NCBI RefSeq assembly: GCF_001761485.1 | Contig: NC_090774.1 | Coordinates: forward strand, 372,001 to 436,000 | DNA length: 64,000 nucleotides | Direction of reading: 5' to 3' | DNA from: Yarrowia lipolytica | Lineage: Eukaryota > Ascomycota > Dipodascomycetes > Dipodascales | Part shown: positions 31,308 through 42,190 of the stretch, in pieces | Position numbering within the stretch: the first letter of the stretch is position 1 | Layout of the letters: each line of letters starts with the position of its first letter | Translations under genes and position numbers: made by a program | The notes under the pieces: generated by a model | Told to the model about the DNA's origin: nothing | Database searches by the model: none | The model's input: the letters and a program-made list of their open reading frames with translations, nothing else

Positions 31308-32183
31308 ATGGTGAGTTCAGAAATGAGAGACTTGTTGCACTCTTTCAAATCATCATGGCACCACTAACAAAGTCGCAAAACTCCAAATCTTTCAAGGACG
31401 CCTTTTCCCTGTTCGACAAGAAGGGCACCGGCAAGATTCCTGCTGAAGCTCTCGGTGATCTTCTCAGAGCTGTGGGCCAGAACCCCACCCTCGCTGAGAT
31501 TGATGATCTGAAGCAGACCATTCCCGCTGAGTGTGAGTATACTACAGATATTTTCAAGCATCTAGGTGATGGGCCGATAATGGAACACGGTGTGGTGTGT
31601 GAGACGATGAACCGAAACATGTCACGGTCCAGCGAAATGCAACTGCGATAAATTGGGCGGTTTCAACGTGTTGGGGTATAGATTCGAGGAACCCGTATCA
31701 CTTATATCGTGATCACAACGTGTTTGGATCTCTCGTGACAGAAACTTGCCCGTCAAGGGATGTTCCGGTGATTGATTCCTTCATTAAGGTCGTTAAACGG
31801 TAACCTCGAAGCGATCACATAAGTCTCTATGACGACAGGGGAGATGGGGTATGCCTAGATTCGCTCTTTCACACCTCTACCAGCATAAATCCACCCCCTC
31901 CATCAGCACTAACACAGTCGACTACGAGACCTTCTCCAAGATCGTCAACCGACCAAGCGGTTTCAAGTCTCTCGGTGAGCCCGAGGATTACATCCGGGGA
32001 TTCCAGGTGTTCGACAAGGACTCCACTGGGTTCGTGGGTGTCGGCGAGATGCGATACATCCTTACCTCGCTGGGCGAGAAGATGTCTGATTCCGAGGTTG
32101 ATGAGCTCCTTAAGGGAGTCAACGTTACTCGAGACGGCAACGTCAACTACGTTGACTTCGTCAAGTCCATTCTGGCCCAGTAG
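31308..32183 (+). CDS. MLC1: Myosin essential light chain (calmodulin family)
   Basis: Mlc1 is the EF-hand light chain that binds IQ motifs of myosins and acts in cytokinesis and vesicle delivery. Its exons are 31308-31310 (ATG only), 31373-31532 and 31918-32183, giving 142 residues, the size of yeast Mlc1. The main intron (31533-31917, GTGAGT to CTAACACAG) joins IPAE to FDYETFSKIV and is well supported. The first intron (31311-31372) starts GTGAGT right after an ATG and ends CTAACAAAG, an unusual AAG acceptor. The alternative is an unspliced start at the ATG at 31355 (MAPLTKSQNSK, 147 residues). EF-hand 1 (LFDKKGTGKI) and EF-hand 3 (VFDKDSTGFVGVGE) have imperfect calcium loops, as is usual for light chains. 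The block YILTSLGEKMSDSEVDELL is very close to Mlc1 of other yeasts. Confidence 0.88.
31311..31372 (+). other. MLC1: MLC1 putative intron 1 after the ATG
   Basis: This 62-base candidate begins GTGAGT directly after an ATG and contains CTAAC at 31364-31368. The acceptor would be AAG, which is rare, so splicing here is probable rather than certain. Confidence 0.5.
31533..31917 (+). other. MLC1: MLC1 intron 2
   Basis: This 385-base intron has a GTGAGT donor and a CTAACACAG acceptor. It interrupts codon 1|2 of a Phe and restores a continuous EF-hand protein. Without it the frame ends early in unrelated sequence. Confidence 0.92.
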
Positions 32184-32349
32184 ATACCTAATATATTTTT
32201 TATGTTTGAGCGATTCCCATCCGTAGCTACTTGTACTGGTGACAATGTCTTTGAAAGTGTCGTATTGTTTTACATAGATCATAACAGTGAAATAAATAGC
32301 TTATATATATAAATTAAGCAACCTGTTGCCGAAGTATCTCGTTGGAATA

Positions 32350-34029
32350 TCAACTCAAGATGGGCAGGAAGTTGCCAACAATCATCATGGGGTTGCCAAA
32401 GACATCCCGTTTTAGGGTCCAGATACTGGATGTTTTGATTTTAGCACCGGTCGGTGTAAGTAGTGTACAGTCGGCCATAGTAGCTCCTCTTGAGTCTCCA
32501 AAAGCGATTCGAGAAAAGAGCTCAAAGTACTCGAGGACAGAATTGTCGTCCAGCAGCTCTACGATGAAGGTCTGCTGACCAATGAGACGCTGTTCAGACC
32601 AACCCGAGAGCTGACAGAACTCTTTTCCAACAGCAGCTAGTTGACCAGTACGTCTCCAGACAAGAGTGGGGGTTCCAGAAAACGAAATAAACTTTTGATA
32701 CTCTAGGAGGGCTCGCTGGAAGCATTGTTCCATGAACACCAGGTCCTCCTCTTTCAGCGAGTTGGTACAGGCAATAAAAGAGGGTCTGTATTCAGCCATA
32801 TACTTAGTCATCTGGACGAGCTGCTGTTTGTTGAAACGGCCTTTCAGATAAGAAATGAGTCCATGGTATCCAGGAGTGTAGCTGAATGGCTTTGTGATGT
32901 TAGTATAGACCTGGATAGGGTCGGTGTAGTCAGGTAAGTTGGAGTAGACAGCTTCCAGAGCACCTGAAGAGAAGATGGACTTGCTTGGCGAGTCTGGAGC
33001 TTCACTCCCGTTTCCATTGCCGTTGGTGTTTTGCGGCTGGCCAGCTGCTACAGCAAACGAAAGAGGCCTCAACTTCTCGTCAGTAGTCAGCTCGCTGTCC
33101 TTCACATTTCGCCTAGTTTCGTTAAACGCAACAATTTCAGGCACAGTTAAGAAGGTATCATTGACGAACTCTCCAGCCAGTGGGTATTGGTTAAGATCCT
33201 TTGCCGACAAACCGTTAGACTCAATGAGTTGTTTGATCTTAGCTGAGGGAGTAGCTGCCTGGGGCGTAGGCTGGTCCTGGTTATGTGGCGAGTGAGTGTT
33301 TGGAGACTGAGAGTTGTTTCCGAGCAACAAAGAGTTGCTTACTGCGGAGTTTGGTTGACCAGAAGAGTACACCATGTTTGACAGGATGGAATACTCCATA
33401 TTAGTAGCCACGGACTGGAACGAGTGTCCCGATAATTGCAGATCCGAGAACCAGTCTGACGAAAAGTCACCTTCTCCAGTTCTTCCCAGGTCTCCTAATT
33501 GGTTGATTTCCGTCGCCAGAAGCTGCTGGTGTATAAGGTAGTCTGCAGGAAGTTGTGACGGAGTACTTGACTGGCCTCCCTGTGGTTGTTGGGCACCCTG
33601 TCGCTGTGGTCCCTGCAAGTTTGTGTGGGCCATGCCAGGTGTTCCTAGGTTCGGATGTCCATTCTGAGGGGTATTGGGGACGGGCATATTACCCATATGT
33701 TGTTGCTGCATGTTCCCCTTCGTATCAGGGAAGCCTGCAGAGCTAGAGCGAGCACTTCGAGTTGCTGGGCTCAGTTTTGGTTGTACGTTCACACCAGGGG
33801 CAGGTGACAGGCCTTTACTGGGCTTATTATCCTCCTTGTCGTCCAGATACTTTAGTTTCTTACGCACACCGTCCACACAGGTGTCTGCGAATCCTCGGGC
33901 CACACATCTCTCACAGGGTCGGTTGTTATCGCATGTCAGATGGGTTCGTTGGCAGTGGATACACGCTCGGTGGGCCTTTCTTCGCTTCGGCTTGCCCGTC
34001 CGTTGCGAAATCACCACGGGTTTCTCCAT
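32350..34029 (-). CDS. ERT1: Zinc-cluster transcription activator of gluconeogenesis (Ert1 type)
   Basis: Ert1/AcuK-type factors turn on gluconeogenic genes such as PCK1 and FBP1 on non-fermentable carbon. The protein has 559 residues from the ATG at 34029 (MEKPVVISQR); the longer open frame would need a TTG. The Zn2Cys6 cluster has cysteines at residues 23, 26, 33, 39, 42 and 51 (RACIHCQRTHLTCDNNRPC), preceded by a basic KPKRRKAHR stretch. A Gln/Asn/Pro-rich region spans about 90-270. A PAS-like domain fills the C-terminus (about 435-559), ending IVGNFLPILS. The Ert1 and Rds2 paralogues share this layout, so the exact paralogue is less certain than the family. It converges on MLC1 with 166 bp between the stops. 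Confidence 0.88.
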   Translation of the reverse strand: MEKPVVISQRTGKPKRRKAHRACIHCQRTHLTCDNNRPCERCVARGFADTCVDGVRKKLKYLDDKEDNKPSKGLSPAPGVNVQPKLSPATRSARSSSAGFPDTKGNMQQQHMGNMPVPNTPQNGHPNLGTPGMAHTNLQGPQRQGAQQPQGGQSSTPSQLPADYLIHQQLLATEINQLGDLGRTGEGDFSSDWFSDLQLSGHSFQSVATNMEYSILSNMVYSSGQPNSAVSNSLLLGNNSQSPNTHSPHNQDQPTPQAATPSAKIKQLIESNGLSAKDLNQYPLAGEFVNDTFLTVPEIVAFNETRRNVKDSELTTDEKLRPLSFAVAAGQPQNTNGNGNGSEAPDSPSKSIFSSGALEAVYSNLPDYTDPIQVYTNITKPFSYTPGYHGLISYLKGRFNKQQLVQMTKYMAEYRPSFIACTNSLKEEDLVFMEQCFQRALLEYQKFISFSGTPTLVWRRTGQLAAVGKEFCQLSGWSEQRLIGQQTFIVELLDDNSVLEYFELFSRIAFGDSRGATMADCTLLTPTGAKIKTSSIWTLKRDVFGNPMMIVGNFLPILS

Positions 34030-37000
34030 TGGAGTTGGGTTGGAGCAATCTGTTTTCAGCTGAGAATGGTCGGTTGGAATGTATGACTGCGATGCGTACA
34101 AGTCTTTGGGAGCTAGAGCTTGTAGAAGGAGCGTGGTAGGTTGTTTTCAGGGAGCTGACGCGTCGGTCGCAAGATAATAGCGTGGGTCTCTCCTTGGCTG
34201 GACAAGTCTGGAATATGAGAAGTTCTAGAGAAATGGGTTCTGACAACCGGAAACCGGGCTGTTTAAGCTAGTGCCGCAGAGATGCGGGTGCAGTGCATAT
34301 AGCTTGGGGTCGAAAGGATTGATAAGTGGCGATGGGAGTGTTCTAGTTACATGCTTCAAGAGATAGTCAGGAGCCGAAGCTTTAATACATCAGATACAGA
34401 GCCCTAATATTTCACAGACTTACACACGTACCAGCTTTTCCCAACGGTGCAACCCCCTGCTCTGTTTTGTTTTTTCTTACTCGGCCTTGGTTTCGTCATT
34501 TCTACTTACTTGACCTGCGTATGGCTTTAAGCTCAACGCTACGGAATATGGTTCATGACTAGTGGGGAAGCCGAGTCAGTAGACGTGAATGTTGAGTGGC
34601 TTAGTGGGTCGAAGAAGGTGGGCAAAGCTGATTATAACTACTCTGGAGTGATAACAAAACGACTGTGCTATTTCAGACCTCAACTTCACCACATGGTCAA
34701 CACCAGCAGCACTGTTTGCTTCTGCTAAACGGAGCAAAAGTTTATGCCTACACGAAATTCTATGAGATGTGGGGTGCGGCGGACGACCCCAAATGTTGTG
34801 CCATCTGGGTGAAAATCCCGAGAGCGAGTCACTTTTGGACCGGTTTGAAAGCCAACAAAAAGACTCCCCTATGACCAAACCTCGCATTAACGCCCCTCTC
34901 TACACGCTACCAGCAAAAAATGGATGCTCTGAGCTCCCCAACGTGAAACTCCGTTTAAACTCGGATGACTGATTTTTCAATGTCCCGGTACCTCCCGAAC
35001 AATGCATTCTGGAGGCATCTTTAGCCTCGGCCTCTAGAGGGGCAACTGAAAAACGCACATGTTATTTCCGATACATTCCGAGGCTCCTACTTCTCCCGAG
35101 CTCCACCGTGCTTTGTTCACGTGCAACTCGTGAGAATCGAAACGTCTGAGGGGGGATGGGAGGCGTCAGGGGATATATCTGTTCAGAATCTTTAAGATAG
35201 CTGAAGCCGACACTTTGGCCGTTTAAACTACACTACCCGTAGTGCTCAATTGAGGGTATGATTCGCCTCTTGCTACGCGCTTGCGGTCGAACACCATGTG
35301 CAATTAATTACAAGTAGGAAGCCTCGGTCAAGGCTCCGGACAGAGGCAAACAGAGACAAAACAGACATGTTGCTATTGATCGGGGCACGCTGACACGCTT
35401 TCAACACTTCCACAAGACTTTCAAACACGAACCTTTGGGTCCGTGAAGCTTTGTACGGCGACGTAGAGTCACAGTATCGTAGCAAGGTCCACTATGACGT
35501 AAATGAAGGTCAGTGCGATGTCTGATTCAATGAGTCGTACACAACTGCCCTTGAATAATGTACAATACGGGTAGGGTATGTGTATTTGGTATGAGTACCG
35601 GTACGGTACGCTTTGTGGTATGAGATTAGAGAAGTTCAAGTATCATATGTGTCATAGTAGTTTTACGCCTGTCCATTTAGCGCTCCAGTTACTTAATAAA
35701 GCTACATAATCAAACAGTGCCAGTACTCGTTCTATCATCGTGGCAGGTTTTGTACCCCGGTACTGTAAATACCATTCTACAAGTAGCTACCGTACTTCTC
35801 GGACACCACTATACGATACATTGTAGTACCAGTGAGTGAGTATGTACCGTACAAGTACGCACGATACTGTACGATGTCCCAACTTGAGATGTGAATTGAT
35901 CTGCTGGGTCTGACTCAAACAAAGCACACTTGCAATGGGTAGAAGCGTTTCTCGTATACAACTTGGACGAGTGAGTCACTCCGAGTGAGAGCCGACAGCG
36001 TTTCTGGGTTACCCTCGTCTTGTCGGGCTTACGGATCACCTTGAATGAAATATGCAACAGGGAATGCTTCTATTGTCAACTGAGTAATATAAGTTATTTT
36101 CAAAGGGGGTCGAGGAAGTTCCTAGGTCTATACAATCAATCAACACGACTGGGGAGAATTCACTTCCATCCATTAGCCCGACACTACATCTTCCTTCTCT
36201 TGCACACTATACTTCAATTCACATTATCGCGATGCACTAACCCTTGTCTCACATGCTTTAGGATCCTGAACATGATTGAGTGTAGTGAAACTGAATCCAC
36301 GATATTATGTGTTTCCTGTAAAGTGCTTCTATTGGCCAGATATTCTACTGGCACCTATTTGTAGAGTACTGTAATCTAATTAACTACTTGTAGGATGGAC
36401 TGAATGCTACCCTATTGTAGCTACAGTATTTAAGAGAACAGCCTTTCCTAATGATAGATATGCCCATCACACTCGCATCCCATCGAAATTCCAGAGTAAA
36501 GGTAACGCATTTGGAACACCAAACAATAAAGACGATTTTCTCTTTATTTCAACGATAGCCCTGAAGTTTGACTGGCACAATATATACATTGGAATACGAT
36601 TAGTTTTAGTTGTTGACACCTGGTTTTGCTGACTCGTCAACTAATTGTGGGGCACTTTACTCGGGAAGAGAAGTACACTGTACAGTACATACTGTGTAAC
36701 TACAAGATTCTCTCAAAAGTGCCCCATGGGTTGTGGCTTTCAATCGAGTACGAAGAGTATCAACCGATCCAACTGTTCCATAGCTGTGGTGTCAATCTGA
36801 GTGTTTCTTTTGGATCAACACCTCTGATATATATTTACACCATTCCAGGTCATTCTTTACAATGCCTTGTAGATTACAAAAAAGTTTGTTGTTGAAGCCT
36901 CCAAAGTGGCTTAATTTTGTCGTTTCACTCACACGATGAGAACAATCAGCTGGTTAGTGCAACATCAACGTGTCATCTCAATAATAGTATAGATGTCAGA

Positions 37001-37161
37001 TTGAGAAATGTCATCAGCCAAGCACACACTTCTTGCTCTCATAGGCCTTCCCATATCGAAGGTGCATGCTCAATGCCGCCCAAATGCTCACGTGATTCCA
37101 CGTTTGAGTTTATGCGAACTTTTCAAAACTCATCATCACCAGTTAGCATACATTCACAAAA
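34030..37161. promoter_or_regulatory. 3.1-kb divergent intergenic region ERT1/ARC1
   Basis: No gene is supported. Short frames on both strands have no family marks. Motif CTACTTGTAG occurs exactly at 35777-35786 (-) and 36384-36393 (+), amid many GTAC-type words (35540-35870). An E-box, CACGTG, at 37089-37094 lies 68 bp before the ARC1 ATG. Confidence 0.4.
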
Positions 37162-38346
37162 ATGCCCTTCGATCTTCTCACAAAGGCCTTTGCCAAGAAG
37201 CTGAACCTTTCCGAGTCTCCCCTTACTGAGGAGGAGCTCCTCGGCAAGCTCAACGCTGATTTCCCTGCTCTTTCCGAGATCCAGCAGGCCGAACAGAACC
37301 AGTGGATCACCTTGTCCAAGCGAGTTGACGAGCCCACCACCATCGACCAGCTCAATGACGCTCTTAAATCCAAGACCTACCTGATCACCGACTCTGCTCA
37401 GGCTTCTCTCGCTGATGCAGCCGTCTTCTCGGCCCTGTACGCCTCTCTCAAGGAGTGGAAGGAGGATCAGGTCAAGGCACACCGACACATTATCCGATGG
37501 GCTGACCTCATCCAGAACATTGGTCTGTTTGATCTCGCTGCTGCCGACAAGATCGTTGTCAACTACAACCTCGAGGTCCCCCGAGAGATCAAGGAGAAAC
37601 CCAAGAAGGACGACAAGAAGGATGCAGGTAAGGACCCCAAGGCTGTCAAGGGTGGAAAGGACACTTCCAAGGACGCTAAGAAGGAGGCCCCCAAGGATGA
37701 GGCCCCCAAGTTTAAGGGCAAGCCCGATCCTGAGACCCTTGCTGCCCTTAAGGCCGCCAAGGAGAAGAAGAAGAAGGAGAAGAAGCCCCAGGCCCAGGCT
37801 CAGCCCGAGGCTGTTGTTCCCAACCCTGGTATGATTGATTTCCGAGTTGGCCACATCCAGAAGGCCATCAAGCATCCTGATGCTGACTCTCTGTATGTTT
37901 CTACCATCGACATGGGTGATGCTGAGGGACCCCGAACTGTCTGCTCTGGTCTTGCCGGCATCATTCCTCTCGAGGACATGCAGGACCGATACGTTGTCTG
38001 TGTGGCCAACCTAAAGCCCGTTACCATGCGAGGCATCAAGTCTTGCGCCATGGTTCTGTGTGCTTCCCGAGAGAATGAAGACCCTCACTCCAAGGAGGTT
38101 GAGTTCGTCAACCCTCCCAAGGGCGCCAAGGCCGGAGAGAAGATCTTCTTCGAGACCTACGACCAGACCCCCGAGAAGCAACTCAACCCCAAGAAGAAGA
38201 TCTGGGAGGCTTGCCAGGCTGGTTTTACCACCAACGAGAACAAGGAGGTTATCTACAAGAAGGAGGGCGAGCCTGACCGAAAGCTCATCGTCAAGGATGG
38301 CCAGGTTCTGTCCTGCAACAACTTCGTCGGTGCATGTGTCAGATAA
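37162..38346 (+). CDS. ARC1: tRNA-binding cofactor of methionyl- and glutamyl-tRNA synthetases
   Basis: Arc1 binds tRNA and holds MetRS and GluRS in a cytosolic complex. The protein has 394 residues, close to the 376 of S. cerevisiae Arc1. The N-terminal 130 residues form the GST-like docking domain (SLADAAVFSALYASLKEW). A strongly lysine-rich linker follows at about 138-215 (KKDDKKDAGKD and similar). The C-terminal EMAPII/OB tRNA-binding domain covers 222-394, with MIDFRVGHIQKAIKHPDAD, NLKPVTMRGIKSCAMVLCAS and NPKKKIWE. Codon use is highly biased towards C-ending codons, as expected for an abundant protein. The ATG at 37162 follows an A-rich leader. Confidence 0.95.
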   Translation: MPFDLLTKAFAKKLNLSESPLTEEELLGKLNADFPALSEIQQAEQNQWITLSKRVDEPTTIDQLNDALKSKTYLITDSAQASLADAAVFSALYASLKEWKEDQVKAHRHIIRWADLIQNIGLFDLAAADKIVVNYNLEVPREIKEKPKKDDKKDAGKDPKAVKGGKDTSKDAKKEAPKDEAPKFKGKPDPETLAALKAAKEKKKKEKKPQAQAQPEAVVPNPGMIDFRVGHIQKAIKHPDADSLYVSTIDMGDAEGPRTVCSGLAGIIPLEDMQDRYVVCVANLKPVTMRGIKSCAMVLCASRENEDPHSKEVEFVNPPKGAKAGEKIFFETYDQTPEKQLNPKKKIWEACQAGFTTNENKEVIYKKEGEPDRKLIVKDGQVLSCNNFVGACVR

Positions 38347-38792
38347 GTATCTTCAATAAAACAATGTAAAAAAATGTATAGTTACGTGAATTGTGTAGAA
38401 CGTAGACAAGAACGGCAGACATTGAACATTAGGGTAGCTACAGTATGTACATACTTGAAGTGGAGTGAGTAGAAACGGAAATACCCGCACCAAACCTCTA
38501 ATCTGGTTCATCCGTAAATATAGCTAATCTATATACGTGATGACTACAAGATAAGATAAGATTGAACTGGAGTTGTTGTTTGCGTCCTGTTTTGGTCGCG
38601 CCACAGGAAACTATTGAAAACAATCGTCTAACATCATGTACTGTACCTACTTGTAGTACAGCTGCGATACAAGCAGTGATCTCCGCCTTCCAGGGTATTC
38701 TCTCTGAACAAAAAACGAATATTACGACCCCTAGAGAAATCCACACACGTACGTGTTGAAGGTAATACCCGGCAGGGTAAGACCTGGCTAAT

Positions 38793-38834
38793 TCCTCACA
38801 TAATGATGAGAAGTCATCACATAGTGATGAGAGG
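38793..38834. repeat. Two abutting 21-bp near-palindromes
   Basis: Two 21-bp units, 38793-38813 and 38814-38834, lie head to tail and differ at three positions. The second contains TCATCAC-ATA-GTGATGA, a perfect 7-bp dyad. The first keeps an imperfect version. Three bases further on is an exact CTACTTGTAG. The layout resembles a pair of sites for a dimeric binding protein. Confidence 0.85.
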
Positions 38835-38836
38835 AA

Positions 38837-38846
38837 CTACTTGTAG
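38837..38846 (+). repeat. Dispersed intergenic motif CTACTTGTAG (one of nine)
   Basis: Exact copies on either strand occur at 13029, 15440, 15904, 35777, 36384, 38647, 38837, 39351 and 53729 (first base). All are outside coding sequence. Near-copies sharing TACTTGTA are more numerous. Its role is unknown. Confidence 0.85.
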
Positions 38847-38922
38847 CTTGGTCGTAGACGAGATGTCCATCCTGTAGATAGTTTTATCCACTGATCTAGA
38901 ATCTCTTTCTGGTGAATGAGCA

Positions 38923-38947
38923 AGCACACACCAGAAGGGTGTGTGCT
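38923..38947. repeat. Hairpin with perfect 10-bp arms
   Basis: Arms AGCACACACC (38923-38932) and GGTGTGTGCT (38938-38947) are exact reverse complements around the 5-base loop AGAAG. It is GC rich compared with its surroundings. No T-run follows at once, so it does not look like a simple Pol III end. Confidence 0.85.
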
Positions 38948-41900
38948 ACTATCGGAACGTGGTGTCCCTAGAAGTGGGTTGTAAGTTGTTAATTAACTAC
39001 AGTATATCTAATCATTAATACTTATGATCTTCAATAGTACGAAGACGTTGTTTAGGTTCTGATAACCCCACGGAGAGAGCAACATTCCTACTACAGTAAA
39101 TCAGAGAGTTGTGACGTCACGCGATGTCTACCCAGGGTTAACTCTAGACGATGATAGCGAATTACAGTAAAACCGAAGGGAGCGATTAGTTCTGACAAAC
39201 ACTTTATGGAGACTGAAACTAACAACCTGCTGTAGTGTCACCCAAATGACCAGGCAGCCAGGCAGCCACCACACATGGCTACCCGCCCTAATTACAAGTA
39301 GTCAGGGGATCAGATGAGACGTCCACCTAAACTCTTTGTGTACAGAGAGACTACAAGTAGACACTCTTGGATGCAAACACGCTTCCTCAACAGGAAATTG
39401 TGACTCGCTCAAAACGTAAAGACTCGCATATCGCTGCTCACGCGCACAAATAGGAGAATGCTTGGCTACATTCGTAAGTCTTATTCGGAACGTTGAGAGT
39501 TGAATTCAGTGGTATAATATTCAGACAGTTCCCCACCGTGGATTTTTAGGCTCTGTTTTTCAGAGAGAATTGGTTATGAATAATCATGCCCCTGTCAAAG
39601 TACTCACACCATGATTAGCGAACTGTAGTAAAATAATAGATCTAAGGTCGCTTGACCTATATCTGTCTGTTGCTGTGAAGCGATGAATGGGTTTGACTTC
39701 AGATAGCCCACCTACCCACCGTGCACACAGGGCTCCCTTTCTCTCCCACTCGAGTCTCCCTCTGCCTTTGACGTATGTACGATACTGCTGTCAAACGTTT
39801 TAGCAGATTCGCACCCCGCAAATAATCTTAAGGTTCGAAAGATGGAGAGCCAAGACTGGTGCCAAGACCAGGCGAGTGCGCAACTGAAACTTTAAGAAAC
39901 GCAAATATGAACGAAGGTACGACTTGTATTACCAGAGGCGAGGAGCTTGCGGATAACAGATCTTGGCCAAGAAATTACTCATCAGGGTTAATTGTGTCTA
40001 GTCCGCCATTCTCAGAGCGCTTCCCATTGTTGACATGTCGACTTATGCTAAAACACACTTGTAGGGGCAGTGCAAAAATTTGCTCGCGCATGTTGTTTCA
40101 ATTGGATTGGATGAGAATCCCTATAGTAGATAAGCTCTGTGCATTAAGCGCCAAATATGCCAGGTAAATATCGTTCGCGGCGTAGGCACAAAACAAAAAA
40201 GCACATAAGCAAATGGCCCCTTTTTCGAATTATGTGAAACTCACACAGAACCATTCTATAGATGTGTGGACAACACAATAGGAGCCAGTGTGATAGATGG
40301 AGACCTAATATTATGGGCTTAGTGGCTGGACGCTATTCCTTACATTGCAAGTTTACCAATCCCCCTGATCCTTCGCACATCTCCGTGACTTGATGATTTT
40401 ACGAGTCTTCATACCGTTAAGTGGCGACCTCAGTTTCATTAAATCAGTTCACACCCCAAGTCTAAACCATACCAGCTTGCGAGACGGTAGATCAATCACA
40501 GGAGACTGGGTCTTGTTAGCATATCCGCTCAGTGCCGTTTTCACAAAGGTGAAAGTGAATGTGTACTGTTCCATGTTGCTGCAACTAAAGGGTGCGTATA
40601 ATACCGCCATGGGCACAAGGGATGTGACTCGTGCCGGTCCCGGTGAGATCTATGGTTTTCTGGCCACCATGGAGCGAAAGTATGTAATTATAAGAATTGA
40701 AATAGACATGCTACGAAGTTACAAATACTGAAACAAGTAGACACAGTACAACGTAGTCCCTGCCAAGTATGTACCTTGAAGACATACGAAACGGTTCGAT
40801 TAGATGGGACAGATGTCGATGAATGGGCTCTTCTAAGGCGCTTCCGGGTGATGATTCACTTATTGCGCCCACCTAATAATAGATTTATTCGTGCGTGACG
40901 CTTAGATGTTCCGATGCCACCCACCCGGCTTCTGCGCACTGTTCAACGGTACGACGTTTTGATGCGGCTCAAGGCATTGGCCTCATCCTCCAGAAAAATC
41001 TTTAATTAGTTCCACAGTCTGTTGCTATGAGCATCATGATGACACTGCACAGCCTTATAACATCAGTTACTACTGTACTGTATTGTATGGGTTGTGCCGT
41101 TTCATGCGGTGGGCTATAGAGATGCAAACTCGGCGACTCATCAGCCATTAGCAGCTTCCCCAGTACTACAGCTAGTAGTGAGTGAGGAGTCACTGTCGCC
41201 GCCACTGTTGCCGCCACATGGCCACAAGTACAGTATGCCATCTAAACATTGCAAATGTCGACTTCAGTTGATTTTATCATCCACACGTGCTATGACTAAT
41301 CGGTCTGAATGGCTGATGGACACACCACCAACTGTGGAAAACCCACTACGAGTAGGTTCAAGTAGCTCTAAACGTGAGACGGCTGCATGATCTTTTCTCT
41401 GCGCTAACAAATACATGCGGATCAACGACGCCAAACCTAAATTGCTGACCGTAAACTTCGAGGGCTCCACCTGTGTCTCGTCAATGGCATGAGACGACAG
41501 CCTGATGAGGTCCGACAGCTAAAAATAATTGTATGGTTGAGCATCAACGCCAACTGCGGAATGCCGGTGTGCGAGAGAGACGAGAAAAGTCCTTCGGCAT
41601 CCGAAATAATAGCTTCGCGCGAAAATGTCGCACGCCAAGGTCCCCAGAACCGTTGAAAGCTGGAAACCTGCCGATTTCCACGTACAATACAATAGAACCT
41701 GAGCTAACAGTGCTGCTAACATCGATTCAAGAACAAGGAGCACTCCGACGGCCTGGTCTGCAGTAAGGAAGCCTAATCGGGAAGCCAAACATGCACGATA
41801 TTTTTAAAGCTGCAATTTGACCGAACTAAACTGAAATACCCGACACAGGTTACATACAAGCGTACGGCAAAAAGGCCACTAGTATTGTCTCCAGTTGTGG

Positions 41901-42164
41901 GTCCTTGAACTTAGCTCCCTTGTCATTCCTTTATGGCACTCGTTATGAAGTATAGCCCATGTCAAAGCAGTATGTACACTGTCTCCCATTGGTTGCCCCA
42001 ACGCAAATGCTGGCGTCGGTTTTGCGTTGTCTCGTTTGTGTCATCAACCCCGTTAGCCTTGTCTTGGCAACTTGGCACATGCGACATTAAACGTATTTGA
42101 CTCAAACACACATCCCTTCGTTTTTCATTTCTATACAAGGCGTTTGCGGCTACATCGCTCCCCT

Positions 42165-42190
42165 CCCCCCCCCCCCCCCCCCCCCCCCCC
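42165..42190 (+). repeat. Homopolymer tract of 26 C
   Basis: An uninterrupted run of 26 cytosines, preceded by CTCCCCT, lies 354-379 bp before the ATG of the type II membrane protein gene. Such runs are unstable in length and are often miscounted in assemblies. Confidence 0.9.

Noticed and set aside
34030-34101. N-terminal extension of ERT1 by 24 codons
   Set aside because: The extension can begin only with TTG; the ATG at 34029 lies a normal distance before the zinc cluster.
39859-40731. Open frames of about 100 codons in the 38-42 kb gap
   Set aside because: No conserved motif, poor codon bias and no promoter-like context; expected by chance in a 4-kb gap.
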